This document shows, in pieces, positions 1 to 7,991 of a stretch of DNA of 64,000 nucleotides. The DNA is taken from NCBI RefSeq assembly GCF_003298505.1, contig NZ_QNGB01000006.1:1-64000 (forward strand). Reading direction: 5' to 3'. Source of the DNA: Roseovarius sp. TE539. GTDB lineage: Bacteria > Pseudomonadota > Alphaproteobacteria > Rhodobacterales > Rhodobacteraceae. The translations under genes were made by a program, and so were the position numbers. Within the stretch, counting starts at the first letter, position 1; the number at the start of each line of letters is the position of its first letter. The notes under the pieces are model-generated. The model was not told the origin of the DNA. It did no database searches and saw nothing but the letters and a program-made list of their open reading frames with translations.

Positions 1-111
1 TTTTTCAATAAGATCAAACGCTTCCGCAGGATCGCATTGCGTTGCGAGAAATCCGTCAGCTCATTCAAAGCCTTCGTTGATCTCGCATGCGCAATGGCTT
101 GGATCAGCTAA
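1..111 (+). mobile_element. C-terminal end of an IS5-family transposase (partial, cut by window edge)
   Basis: An open frame enters from the left edge and stops with TAA at 109-111. Its 36 visible residues include NKIKRFRRIA, then a Glu-Lys pair, and end with Leu-Ala-Cys-Ala-Met-Ala-Trp-Ile-Ser. This resembles the extreme C-terminus of IS5-type (IS427-like) DDE transposases, where a basic K-x-K-x-x-R-R-I-A block precedes a hydrophobic helix of the form H/D-L-A-x-A-x-x-W. The catalytic residues lie outside the window. Only 13 bases separate its stop from the stop codon of the oppositely oriented chpT, so the element end must lie very close to chpT. No terminal inverted repeat can be confirmed without the other end. 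The family call rests on motif recognition of a short fragment. Confidence 0.65.
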
Positions 112-124
112 ATGCAGACGCCGC

Positions 125-721
125 CTAGAACTCGATTCGAACGCCGTTGCCGGTCGGGCTGTGCGAGGCGTGGCGTCCGATTTCCGCCAGCAGGGCTGGG
201 AGGAGCGCGAATTGTACCTTCGAGGGTGAAAGCTCCGGCGGGGCCGGCCGTCCATCCAGCAGGTCCCAAAGCGCCTGTGTATGTTGCGGATGCGTGCCTT
301 GGGCCGTGATCCGGACGGCCGCCCCGTTGCCTTCGGCAAGAAGGAGGCCCTGTGCCGGGATCGAGTCCGCGGCGCACATCATGGCCAGAAGGCAGGCCTG
401 GGCGATTTTGCGCGGCAACGGTTCTTCGATGTGCCATTCCGCTTGCTGGGGGCCGTGATAGACACCGCCCAGGATGCTGCGCATGTCCGCGGCGCTGACA
501 GGCTCCTCACCCGTGGTCTGGCCGAAGGCCAGCCGGAACAGCCTTACCCGGGCATCCGCCGCCGCGGCACTCTGGGACACCAGGGAAAGTTCCGGCCCCT
601 CCCTTGCACCGGCCAGGGCCATCAGTTCCAGACCGTTGTTGATGGCGCCGATCGGGCTGATAAGGTCATGGCAGATTCGCGAGGTGATGAGCGCGGCGAA
701 TTTCCTGTCAGGATCGGTCAT
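125..721 (-). CDS. chpT: ChpT-like histidine phosphotransferase
   Basis: This 198-residue cytoplasmic protein carries the motif RICHDLISPIGAI near its N-terminus; His18 is the expected phospho-accepting residue. ChpT relays phosphate from the hybrid kinase CckA to CtrA and CpdR in alphaproteobacteria. The rest looks like the degenerate kinase-like (HATPase-fold) domain of ChpT, with no intact ATP-binding boxes, as is normal for the family. The length is close to usual. The start ATG at 721 is the first in frame and directly precedes conserved sequence. A DUF3553 gene starts 33 bases away on the other strand, a pairing I associate with Rhodobacterales. The C-terminus (Gly-Val-Arg-Ile-Glu-Phe, then TAG) is intact although an IS fragment ends just downstream. 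Confidence 0.88.
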   Translation of the reverse strand: MTDPDRKFAALITSRICHDLISPIGAINNGLELMALAGAREGPELSLVSQSAAAADARVRLFRLAFGQTTGEEPVSAADMRSILGGVYHGPQQAEWHIEEPLPRKIAQACLLAMMCAADSIPAQGLLLAEGNGAAVRITAQGTHPQHTQALWDLLDGRPAPPELSPSKVQFALLPALLAEIGRHASHSPTGNGVRIEF

Positions 722-754
722 GGCCGGCCTGCAGGATCAGGCGAGGCCCGGTCG

Positions 755-937
755 ATGGACGATATGAACGCCATTCTGGAACCCGGTATGCGGGTTGAGC
801 ATCCGCAGAACCCGGATTGGGGCGTCGGGCAGGTACAGTCCAATGTCGCCGGCAAGATCACGGTGAATTTCCCCGAAGTCGGCAAGGTTGTCATCGACGG
901 CGCGCGCATCGCGCTTCTGCCCGTCACTGATCCATGA
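755..937 (+). CDS. DUF3553 domain protein
   Basis: A 60-residue protein, MDDMNAILEPGMRVEHP followed by NPDWGVGQVQS, matching the small DUF3553 family: a compact beta-rich domain with a conserved H-P-x-x-P-D-W-G-x-G-Q-V-Q core. The molecular role is unknown. Some larger proteins, including UvrD-type helicases, carry a similar C-terminal module, so a nucleic-acid or protein-contact role is conceivable but is only inference. ATG at 755 was chosen; ATG at 764 in the same frame is possible. The frame stays open far upstream, but that part lies antisense to chpT and is not believable. It is divergent from chpT, with 33 bases between the starts. Confidence 0.8.
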   Translation: MDDMNAILEPGMRVEHPQNPDWGVGQVQSNVAGKITVNFPEVGKVVIDGARIALLPVTDP

Positions 938-1062
938 TCAAGGTTACCATATGATTAATACAACCTGAAGTGGTGTATTTCTCATTGTCAGGGCCGGGCC
1001 GTCGTGTTGCTTTCGACGCCCCGCTTCCATAGAACCTGAACAGGCGTAGCCCGGGAGGGGCG

Positions 1063-1842
1063 ATGGAACGCAACGATCCGCAATTCGTTGTCAGGCTGGC
1101 GGCCGGCATGTCCGAGATCCGCGCGGCCCAACGGTTGCGCTACCGGGTTTTTGTCGAGGAACTTGGTGGCGACGGACCTCTCGTCGATCATGGTGCGCGG
1201 CTGGAGCAGGACAGGTTCGACCCCGATTTCGATCACCTTCTCTTGATTGATGAAACGCGCGGACCGGACCCGATGGACAGCGTCGTCGGCGTTTACCGGC
1301 TTCTGCGGGACGATCAGGCGGCGCGGCTCGGGCGCTTCTATTCCGAGGATGAGTATGATCTGTCGGTTCTCAAAACGTCGGGGCGCCGGTTGATGGAACT
1401 CGGGCGCTCCTGTCTTGACACGACGTATCGTGGCGGACCCGGCATGTATCACCTGTGGCAGGGGCTGGCCCGCTATGTAGCCGAACACCGGATCGGTATT
1501 CTTTTCGGGGTTGCCAGTTTCCATGGCACCGATCCCGGCGCGCTGGCCAGCCCGCTTTCGTTGCTTCATCACAGGCACCTTGCGCCCGAGCACCTTCGGG
1601 TCCGGGCGCTGCCGGACCATTTTCAGCGCATGGACCTTCTGCCAGAAGACGCGCTGGACCGCCGTAGGGCGATGCTGCAGGTGCCAGCGCTGATCAAGGC
1701 CTATCTGCGCCTCGGGGGCGCCGTCGGGGAAGGGGCCTATGTGGACCGGGAATTCAACACCACGGATGTCTGTCTTGTCATGGATACCGAGCGATTGAGC
1801 AAGATCCGGCGCAGCATCTATGCGGGGAGAGCGGAGGTGTGA
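1063..1842 (+). CDS. olsB: Ornithine-acyl-ACP N-acyltransferase (OlsB-like)
   Basis: A 259-residue GNAT-fold acyltransferase. OlsB transfers a 3-hydroxyacyl chain from acyl carrier protein to the alpha-amino group of ornithine, the first step of ornithine-lipid synthesis at the inner membrane. Family features seen are the N-terminal A-Q-R-L-R-Y-R-V-F-V-E-E-L block, the D-H-L-L-L-I-D strand, the G-V-Y-R-L-L motif, and the E-L-G-R-S-C-L segment preceding the acyl-CoA/ACP-binding loop. Length is typical. The start has a purine-rich GGGAGGGG just upstream. The stop overlaps the start of olsA by four bases (GTGA), so the two are translationally coupled. Roseobacters also have an OlsB paralogue making glutamine lipids (GlsB); sequence alone does not settle the head group, but coupling to an OlsA-like partner favours ornithine. 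Confidence 0.85.
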   Translation: MERNDPQFVVRLAAGMSEIRAAQRLRYRVFVEELGGDGPLVDHGARLEQDRFDPDFDHLLLIDETRGPDPMDSVVGVYRLLRDDQAARLGRFYSEDEYDLSVLKTSGRRLMELGRSCLDTTYRGGPGMYHLWQGLARYVAEHRIGILFGVASFHGTDPGALASPLSLLHHRHLAPEHLRVRALPDHFQRMDLLPEDALDRRRAMLQVPALIKAYLRLGGAVGEGAYVDREFNTTDVCLVMDTERLSKIRRSIYAGRAEV

Positions 1843-2675
1843 GCTTCACGTGGTCCCCGGATGATGCACCGCCCGAGGTGCGGATCACCGTGGCCGGCTG
1901 GCTACGCGCGGGAAGCCGGATGATGGCCATGTGCGTGATCCTCTTGACGGGTGTGCTCGTGACCGCCGCCCTGCGCCCGCCCGAAAGCCTCCTGTGCGGC
2001 CTGCGGCGTCCGGTGACACCTTATATAACCCAGGCGGTTTGCCGCGCGACACTCGTGGTTCTGGGACTCGCGCACCGCATGGAGGGCCGTCCGATGCTCG
2101 GGGCCGGGGCGGTGGTGGCGAATCATTCCTCGTGGCTCGATATCTTCGCTTTGAATGCGCGCAAACGGGTCTATTTCGTGTCCAAGTCCGAGGTGGCCGG
2201 ATGGCCGGGAATCGGGCTTCTGGCGCGCTTGACCGGAACCGTTTTCATCGATCGGGATCCAAGGCAGGCTCGTCGGCAGACAGAGATTTTCGAGGGTCGG
2301 TTGCAGGCCGGACACCGGCTGCTTTTCTTCCCCGAGGGCACCTCGACCGACGGTCTGCGGGTCCTGCCGTTCCGGTCAACGCTGTTTCAGGCATTCTTTG
2401 CGGAAGGGTTGCGCGACCATCTGCGGGTCCAGCCGGTGAGCGTGATCTATCAAGCACCGCGTGGGCAGGATACACGATTTTACGGCTGGTGGGGAGACAT
2501 GTCCTTCGGCAGCCACATGCTGAAAGTGCTGTCGGCTGCGCGGTGCGGTGCGGTGACGGTGGTCTATCATGCGCCGGTGGACGTATCGGATTTTCCGGGC
2601 CGAAAAGCGCTTGCGACGCATTGCGAAGCTGCTGTGCGCGCGGGCATGCCGCCAGAACGTCGTCTCGCAGATTAA
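1839..2675 (+). CDS. olsA: Lyso-ornithine-lipid O-acyltransferase (OlsA-like, PlsC family)
   Basis: A 278-residue PlsC-type acyltransferase. One hydrophobic segment lies at about residues 28-45. The catalytic HX4D motif is N-H-S-S-W-L-D (His96, Asp101), and the substrate-binding motif F-P-E-G-T is at residues 164-168. OlsA adds the second acyl chain to lyso-ornithine lipid at the membrane. The start codon is GTG within the GTGA overlap with olsB, preceded by GGAG inside olsB. The 3' end overlaps that of the convergent ThiE-like gene by four bases. Phosphatidic-acid synthesis (PlsC) is the alternative function; the olsB context makes ornithine lipid much more likely. Confidence 0.85.
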   Translation: MSFTWSPDDAPPEVRITVAGWLRAGSRMMAMCVILLTGVLVTAALRPPESLLCGLRRPVTPYITQAVCRATLVVLGLAHRMEGRPMLGAGAVVANHSSWLDIFALNARKRVYFVSKSEVAGWPGIGLLARLTGTVFIDRDPRQARRQTEIFEGRLQAGHRLLFFPEGTSTDGLRVLPFRSTLFQAFFAEGLRDHLRVQPVSVIYQAPRGQDTRFYGWWGDMSFGSHMLKVLSAARCGAVTVVYHAPVDVSDFPGRKALATHCEAAVRAGMPPERRLAD

Positions 2676-3295
2676 CCGCGAAGCCCTGCTATCAACGCCC
2701 CGAGCGCCGACGCCGGATCATCGGAGGACCAAATTTCCGTCCCGACACCGAAAAAATCCGTCACCGGGGCCAGTTCGGCGACCAGATCAGGGGTCAGCCC
2801 CCCCTCGGCCACGACCGGCAATTCGATCATTTGCGACCACCATTCAAAAAGTTCGGCCTCGGCGCGGCGCCCGTCTCCAAGCGTGGTTTCACCCACCGGT
2901 CCGAAGCTCACGTAGTCCGCTCCGGCCTCACCGGCATTCATGCCATCGTGGCGCGACGCGCCGCAATGTGTCCCGACGATCGCATCGCGACCCAGCGTTT
3001 TGCGTGCCGCGCGCACCGAGCGGGCGGCATCATCCAGATGCACCCCGTCCAGGCCCAGGCGTTCCGACAGCATCACATGGCTGGAAATGACCACGGCAAC
3101 GTCGCGGGCATGGGCGACCTCGCGGCAAGCGTCCGCAATGCGCGCGATGCGGTCCTCGTCATGGCTGGAGAGGGCCAGTCTGAGGCAGGCGATTTCATGC
3201 GCGTCGAGAACCGCTGCCAGAAGGGCGGGAAAGCGTACCAGTTCGGGGTCGGGCGGGGTGATCAGGTAGATCTGCGGTTGCTCGGTTTCGGCCAT
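2672..3295 (-). CDS. Thiamine phosphate synthase-like protein (ThiE/TenI fold)
   Basis: A 207-residue TIM-barrel protein of the TMP-synthase superfamily. It has the characteristic end-of-strand blocks: L-D-G-V-H-L-D-D (substrate or phosphate contact), then G-T-H-C-G-A-S-R-H, A-G-A-D-Y-V-S-F-G-P-V, and V-V-A-E-G-G-L-T-P. ThiE condenses hydroxymethylpyrimidine diphosphate with thiazole phosphate to give thiamine phosphate. Rhodobacterales often carry this stand-alone version away from the thi genes, and it differs from canonical ThiE at several usual metal and pyrophosphate positions, so it may act in another pathway; I therefore give no gene symbol. A degenerate TfoX-like gene lies immediately upstream on the same strand. 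Confidence 0.75.
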   Translation of the reverse strand: MAETEQPQIYLITPPDPELVRFPALLAAVLDAHEIACLRLALSSHDEDRIARIADACREVAHARDVAVVISSHVMLSERLGLDGVHLDDAARSVRAARKTLGRDAIVGTHCGASRHDGMNAGEAGADYVSFGPVGETTLGDGRRAEAELFEWWSQMIELPVVAEGGLTPDLVAELAPVTDFFGVGTEIWSSDDPASALGALIAGLRG

Positions 3296-3349
3296 CGCGG
3301 CGTTCCTTCTGGGTGGTCGCGCCCCTATACCGGGGAAAGGCCGGAACGT

Positions 3350-3515
3350 CTACTTCGGCGGCAGGCGTCCGGCGTTCGCCGCCGCCATGGACGCCACACA
3401 CCATGTTGCCGTTGAGCAGGAAAGCGATCCCGCCGAACATCTTCTTTTCGCTGATCCCGTCCCGTGCGCCAAGGTCATCACGCATCACCTCGGCAAGTCC
3501 CTCGTCATAGGCCAT
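3350..3515 (-). pseudogene. TfoX N-terminal-domain protein remnant with internal deletion and frameshift
   Basis: From ATG at 3515 the minus strand reads M-A-Y-D-E-G-L-A-E-V-M-R-D-D, then the hallmark E-K-K-M-F-G-G-I-A-F-L-L-N-G-N-M-V-C-G-V of TfoX N-terminal-domain proteins. About 38 residues in, the match ends. In the next frame the sequence gives Gly-Arg-Leu-Pro-Pro-Lys and a TAG at 3350-3352, which is the usual C-terminal ending (L-P-P-K) of this family. The middle of a normally roughly 110-residue protein is therefore missing and the two ends are out of register: the remnant is 166 bases, not a multiple of three. A single sequencing error cannot explain the loss of about half the gene. 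The original frame reads through into the ThiE-like gene as unrelated sequence. Confidence 0.75.
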
Positions 3516-3656
3516 ACGCCGTCTCCGTCTCGTTCGCCGGGGAGGCAATAGCAGGCTTTCGCGTCATGCGGGAGACAGCGAAACCGAAGAATGCGCGCGC
3601 GGGACTTTCCCGCGCCCTGATCCTCGCATAAGAGACGCATGTCGAGGGAGAGACGG

Positions 3657-4403
3657 ATGCCGACAGACATCAAGCAACCAGCCTTCGTGCTGGTGCGTCC
3701 ACAGATGGGCGAGAATATCGGTGCGGCAGCGCGCGGCATGTGGAATTTCGGGCTGGACCGGATGCATGTCGTCGCCCCGCGCGACGGCTGGCCCAACCAG
3801 AAGGCCGTGGCGATGGCCAGCGGCGCCGGGAGGCTGCTGGACGAGGCGGTTCTGGCCGAAGATACCGCCAGGGCGTTGGCGCCGTTCACCCATGTCTTCG
3901 CCACCACGGCACGCGCGCGCGGCTTGACCAAGCCGGTCCTTTCACCGGAGGGCGCCATGCAGCAGACCGCGAGGCTGATCGCCGAGGGCGGGCGCGTGGC
4001 GGTGGTGTTCGGCCCGGAACGCGCGGGCCTGGAGAACGAGGATATCGCGCGCGCCAATGCCGTCATCAACGTGCCCGTGAACCCGGATTTTCCCAGCCTG
4101 AACCTGGCACAATGCGTGTTGCTGACGGCCTATGAATGGCAGCGCGCCAAAGGGTCCGCGCCGCTGGAACGCATGGAACTGGCCGGCTCCGACTGGGCCA
4201 GCAACCTGGAGATCGAGAAGCTGGCAACGCATTACGAGGAGCGCCTTGAAACCGCCGGTTTCTTCTTTCCCGAGCAGAAGGCGGCGGGGATGAAGCTCAA
4301 CCTGCGCAACCTGTGGTCGCGTTTACCGCTGACCCGCTCCGACGTGCAGATGCTCCATGGTGTGCTGAGGCAGATGGTGCGGTGGAAGGAACGGGACGAG
4401 TAG
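3657..4403 (+). CDS. trmJ: tRNA (cytidine/uridine-2'-O-)-methyltransferase TrmJ-like (SPOUT family)
   Basis: A 248-residue SPOUT methyltransferase. The N-terminal motif V-R-P-Q-M-G-E-N-I-G-A-A-A-R-G-M is motif 1. V-V-F-G-P-E-R-A-G-L and I-N-V-P-V-N-P-D-F-P-S-L-N-L-A-Q-C-V are the knotted SAM-binding motifs 2 and 3. TrmJ methylates the ribose of nucleotide 32 in the anticodon loop of several tRNAs. The C-terminal extension of about 90 residues fits TrmJ rather than the shorter TrmL. ATG at 3657 was chosen because GAGGGAGAG lies at the right distance; an ATG at 3639 in the same frame lacks a ribosome site and adds only six residues. Confidence 0.88.
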   Translation: MPTDIKQPAFVLVRPQMGENIGAAARGMWNFGLDRMHVVAPRDGWPNQKAVAMASGAGRLLDEAVLAEDTARALAPFTHVFATTARARGLTKPVLSPEGAMQQTARLIAEGGRVAVVFGPERAGLENEDIARANAVINVPVNPDFPSLNLAQCVLLTAYEWQRAKGSAPLERMELAGSDWASNLEIEKLATHYEERLETAGFFFPEQKAAGMKLNLRNLWSRLPLTRSDVQMLHGVLRQMVRWKERDE

Positions 4404-4510
4404 CGCGCGGCGTGAGAGGCCCATATGACGAGGCGTCGAAACGCTCCGTGGCGCTTGAAGGCGCGCGCGGCCCGATCTACTTTCGCGGTTGCAAGGCAGG
4501 AGAAGGCTGG

Positions 4511-5653
4511 ATGAGCAACAAACGCAACATTTTCGAAGAGGTCGGCGACGAGACGCCCGAGGCCACGGGGCCGTCGGGCGGCCTTATCGACAGCGGCCGG
4601 CGCGGGGCGCGCCGGGCAGTCCGCATCTGGCTGATGGTCCTCTTTGCGCTGGTCGTTGCGATGATCGCCGTGGGCGGGCTTACCCGGTTGACCGACAGCG
4701 GGCTTTCGATCACGGAATGGAAGCCGGTGACGGGCGCCCTGCCACCGATGAGCGACGCGGCCTGGCAGGCGGAATTCGAAAAGTACAAGAAAATCCCGGA
4801 GTTCCGGCTTCAGAACTCGTGGATGACCATGTCGGACTTCAAGGTGATCTACTGGTGGGAGTGGGGCCACCGGCAGCTGGGCAGGTTGATCGGGCTGGTC
4901 TGGGCGGCCGGACTCCTGGGGTTCCTCGTGCTGCGCCGGATTCCCGCGGGCTGGACGGGGCGGCTCCTGTTGCCGGGTCTTCTGGGCGGCGTCCAGGGGG
5001 CCATCGGATGGTGGATGGTTTCCTCGGGGCTTTCGGGGGCCATGCTTGATGTCGCCTCGTACAGGCTGGCGGTGCATCTGGGGCTCGCCTTCGTGATTCT
5101 CGGGCTGATTGCATGGTATGTCTTTCTACTGGGGCGTGAAGAGCGTGATCTCATGCAGGCCCGTCGCAACCGTGAGACGCGGTTGGTCAGGCTGTCGACG
5201 GGTTGGCTGCACTTCACCTTCGTTCAGATCCTGATCGGGGCTCTGGTTGCCGGTATCGACGCGGGACGCGGTTATACCGATTGGCCGCTGATGGCCGGGG
5301 CGTTTCTGCCGCCGGACATCTGGGTGCTGGATCCGTGGTGGCGAAACCTGTTCGAGAACCCCGGGACCGTACAATTCATCCACAGGATGACGGGCTATCT
5401 GCTTTTGATCTTTTCCGTTGTCGTCTGGCTCAGGGGAAAGGGCAGTGCCCATCGGGCCACGCGACAGGCTTTCAACATGGCGTTTGTGGCGTTGCTGGCT
5501 CAGATCGTGCTGGGTGTCGTGACCGTCATGACCGCGGCGCCGTGGCAGGTGGCGATCCTGCACCAGCTTCTGGGTGTCGTCGTCTGGGTCTTGATTCTGC
5601 GGACGCGGTTCCTGAGCCGTTATCCGATGTCGCAATCTGTGAGGGACCAGTGA
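4511..5653 (+). CDS. ctaA: Haem A synthase CtaA (COX15-type)
   Basis: A 380-residue integral membrane protein with about eight transmembrane helices in two homologous halves. CtaA oxidises the C8 methyl of haem O to a formyl group, giving haem A for cytochrome aa3 oxidase. The haem-ligand histidines sit in W-E-W-G-H-R-Q-L-G-R, A-V-H-L-G-L-A, F-I-H-R-M-T-G-Y and I-L-H-Q-L-L-G. The motifs G-G-L-T-R-L-T-D-S-G-L-S and N-S-W-M-T-M-S-D-F-K-V-I-Y-W belong to the alphaproteobacterial and mitochondrial Cox15 type. ATG at 4511 is preceded by AGGAGAAGG; the frame is open further upstream but that part reads as unrelated basic sequence. It is followed one base later by the M32 peptidase gene. Confidence 0.92.
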   Translation: MSNKRNIFEEVGDETPEATGPSGGLIDSGRRGARRAVRIWLMVLFALVVAMIAVGGLTRLTDSGLSITEWKPVTGALPPMSDAAWQAEFEKYKKIPEFRLQNSWMTMSDFKVIYWWEWGHRQLGRLIGLVWAAGLLGFLVLRRIPAGWTGRLLLPGLLGGVQGAIGWWMVSSGLSGAMLDVASYRLAVHLGLAFVILGLIAWYVFLLGREERDLMQARRNRETRLVRLSTGWLHFTFVQILIGALVAGIDAGRGYTDWPLMAGAFLPPDIWVLDPWWRNLFENPGTVQFIHRMTGYLLLIFSVVVWLRGKGSAHRATRQAFNMAFVALLAQIVLGVVTVMTAAPWQVAILHQLLGVVVWVLILRTRFLSRYPMSQSVRDQ

Positions 5654-5654
5654 A

Positions 5655-7154
5655 ATGAATGTTTCCGATAGCGCGGCATTGTCCGCTTACGAGGATCTGA
5701 TGGCACATGAACGCCGGACCCAGGCGCTGGACCTGGTGGCCGGACGTCTCGCCTGGGACCAGCAAACCATGATGCCGCAGGGGTCCGCGGCGCAACGGGC
5801 CGAAGAAATCGGCGCCCTCAGGGCAATGATTCATGCAAGGCGGACTGATCCGCGTATAAGTGAATGGCTGGAACGCGCGGAGCCCGATACGCTTGATGAG
5901 GTGGCACGCGCACAGACGCGCCATATCCGGCGAAGTCATGAGCGATTGTGCCGGGTGCCGGGCGATCTGGCATCGGCACTTGCCAGCCTGGCCAGCCGGG
6001 CACAGGGGCAATGGGCCGATGCCCGCGCCGCGGATGATTTCAAAGGGTTCGCTCCGGTTCTGGAACAGGTCGTTGCCCTGAAGCGCGAGGAGGGCGCGGC
6101 GCTTGCGGATGGCGGAGACGTCTACGATGCCCTTCTTGACGATTTTGAACCCGGCGCGAGCGCGGAGGGTATAGACGCCTGCTTTGCAAGAATGCGGCCC
6201 GGATTGGTTGCGCTGCGGGAGGCGGCATTGGATGGGGTCGAGGCGCCGCCCCTCAGGGGCCGGTTTGACGAGGCTGCGCAGCTGACGCTGGCGCGGAAAC
6301 TGGCGATCGCATTCGGGTATGACATGGATCGTGGTCGTCTTGACAAGGCGGTTCATCCATTTTCCAGCGGGTCGGGCACGGATGTGCGCATAACCACCCG
6401 CTGCAGCCCCGATGATCCATTCAACTGCCTCTACTCGACGATTCATGAAACCGGGCATGCCTGCTATGAGCAGGCGGTCATGGCCGATTACGCCTTCACG
6501 CCGGTCGGGCGGGGCGTCTCGATGGGGGTTCATGAAAGCCAGAGCCGCCTGTATGAAAATCAACTGGGCCGGTCCCGCCCCTTCTGCCATTGGCTTTACG
6601 GGCAGATGCGTGACACCTTCGGAGATCCGGGCGCACCGGACGAAGAGGCCTTTTATGCCGCGGTCAACCGCCTGCATCGTGGTTATATCCGCACCGAGGC
6701 GGACGAGGTTCAGTACAACCTGCATGTCATGTTGCGATTTGACCTGGAGCGTGCCCTTGTGTCCGGTGATCTGGCCGTGAATGATCTTGAGGCGGCCTGG
6801 AATGATCGCTTCGAGGCCGATTTCGGCTATGAGGTGCCGCGTGCCTCGTTGGGATGTCTGCAGGATGTTCACTGGTCGGTGGGGCTGTTCGGATATTTCC
6901 CGACCTACACCCTGGGCAATATCTATGCCGGGGCCCTGCACGAGGCGTTGAGACGGGCGGTTCCGGATCTCGATTCGCATCTGGCGCAGGGTGACCCCGG
7001 GCCGGCCACGGCATGGTTGCGGGAAAACGTGCAGCGTCATGGCGGGCTGCACGAACCGCGAGACCTTATCGAACGCGCGTGCGGCACGACTGCGGACGAG
7101 GGGCCGCTCATGGGTTATCTATCGGATAAATTCGGCACTCTTCACCGCGGCTGA
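5655..7154 (+). CDS. Carboxypeptidase M32 (Taq-type metallocarboxypeptidase)
   Basis: A 499-residue cytoplasmic zinc carboxypeptidase of family M32. The metal-binding H-E-T-G-H is at residues 264-268, and the family-specific H-E-S-Q-S block, supplying the third ligand, starts at His293. The R-I-T-T-R and F-N-C-L-Y-S-T-I-H-E context and the C-terminal G-Y-F-P-T-Y-T-L-G-N-I-Y-A are typical. Enzymes of this family remove C-terminal residues broadly, but not proline-adjacent ones. Length matches the family norm. The start is one base after the ctaA stop, so it is probably co-transcribed with ctaA. Its 3' end faces the next gene with nine bases between and no visible terminator. Confidence 0.92.
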   Translation: MNVSDSAALSAYEDLMAHERRTQALDLVAGRLAWDQQTMMPQGSAAQRAEEIGALRAMIHARRTDPRISEWLERAEPDTLDEVARAQTRHIRRSHERLCRVPGDLASALASLASRAQGQWADARAADDFKGFAPVLEQVVALKREEGAALADGGDVYDALLDDFEPGASAEGIDACFARMRPGLVALREAALDGVEAPPLRGRFDEAAQLTLARKLAIAFGYDMDRGRLDKAVHPFSSGSGTDVRITTRCSPDDPFNCLYSTIHETGHACYEQAVMADYAFTPVGRGVSMGVHESQSRLYENQLGRSRPFCHWLYGQMRDTFGDPGAPDEEAFYAAVNRLHRGYIRTEADEVQYNLHVMLRFDLERALVSGDLAVNDLEAAWNDRFEADFGYEVPRASLGCLQDVHWSVGLFGYFPTYTLGNIYAGALHEALRRAVPDLDSHLAQGDPGPATAWLRENVQRHGGLHEPRDLIERACGTTADEGPLMGYLSDKFGTLHRG

Positions 7155-7163
7155 ATGACCGGC

Positions 7164-7823
7164 TCAGATCTTGACGAAGATGTTTTCGTCGTTGCTTGCC
7201 TGCGTGCCGCCAGTATCCGCGGGCCTCTCGCTCGGCCAGGCGGCCCTCTCTTCCCCGGATCCATCGTCATCCGGCGCACCGGGCTCATTCGCGGCCCGGG
7301 TTCCGCCTGTCGCAAGCGCGGCCCGGATCTCGGCCTGAAGGGAGCGCCTGGCCCGTTCCCCGAGAGCGGTGCGTTGCGGACGGACGGTGCGTGAAACGAT
7401 GGAGGCTTCACGCTCGGCCTTGGCGGTGATGAACGAATAGGACATCATCACCGCGCAGACGAGCGTCAGATCGCGCCAGAAATCCGAAATGTTGTTGATC
7501 TCGAAGGCGAGGAAATTCTGGATCAGGCTGGATGTGAAAACAAACAGGGCCAGCATCAATCCGGTCAGGCGCAGCGTGACGCCGATCATGAAAGCGACAC
7601 TCAGCCCCAGCAATAATGCGGACCCGATCAGATCGGCACTCTCGGGACCCAGGACCGTCGCGAACAGGGCGCGCTGGTCAACGCCAGAGATCAGATCAAG
7701 CGAAACGGCGGTGAAATACGATCCGATGACAACCCGGATGATGTTCTGCCCGGTCTGGTTGATCCAGCGTTCGTCAAGATGGTCCACGGTAGTCACCCCG
7801 GTCAGTTCCCTTGCGGTCAACAT
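7164..7823 (-). CDS. DoxX-like membrane protein with acidic C-terminal tail
   Basis: A protein of about 219 residues with four hydrophobic segments, including V-V-I-G-S-Y-F-T-A-V-S-L and L-L-L-G-L-S-V-A-F-M-I-G-V, in the arrangement of DoxX/SURF4-like small membrane proteins. An Arg/Glu-rich stretch and a low-complexity tail rich in Gly, Pro, Asp and Glu follow. The function is unknown; DoxX relatives are linked to respiration or redox stress, but that is only a family association. The start is uncertain: ATG at 7823 was preferred, while a TTG at 7889 would add 22 residues. Neither has a clear ribosome site. It lies downstream of gyrA on the same strand, separated by 168 bases. Confidence 0.6.
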   Translation of the reverse strand: MLTARELTGVTTVDHLDERWINQTGQNIIRVVIGSYFTAVSLDLISGVDQRALFATVLGPESADLIGSALLLGLSVAFMIGVTLRLTGLMLALFVFTSSLIQNFLAFEINNISDFWRDLTLVCAVMMSYSFITAKAEREASIVSRTVRPQRTALGERARRSLQAEIRAALATGGTRAANEPGAPDDDGSGEERAAWPSERPADTGGTQASNDENIFVKI

Positions 7824-7991
7824 GGCGGGAGAGTCACCCACCTGCACGGCCGAACGAACGACCGGCGCGACATGCAGGATCGCGCTCAAATTCGTCAGAA
7901 ATGGTGCGGCGGGATGGTGAAAACGGGCTGGAACGAGACAATTTGTGGCCTGTCGGGAACGAGGCTTGCTGTCCGGGTCCTTTCGGTGGCG

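Noticed and set aside
955-969. Second CtrA-like site (TTAA-N7-TGAA) upstream of olsB
   Set aside because: One mismatch, no neighbouring promoter geometry and no prior link between CtrA and olsB; such matches are expected by chance several times in a window this size.
1931-3415. Long plus-strand frame running through olsA and antisense to the ThiE-like gene
   Set aside because: Arg/Gly/Ala-rich composition without any recognisable domain, overlapping two well-supported genes.
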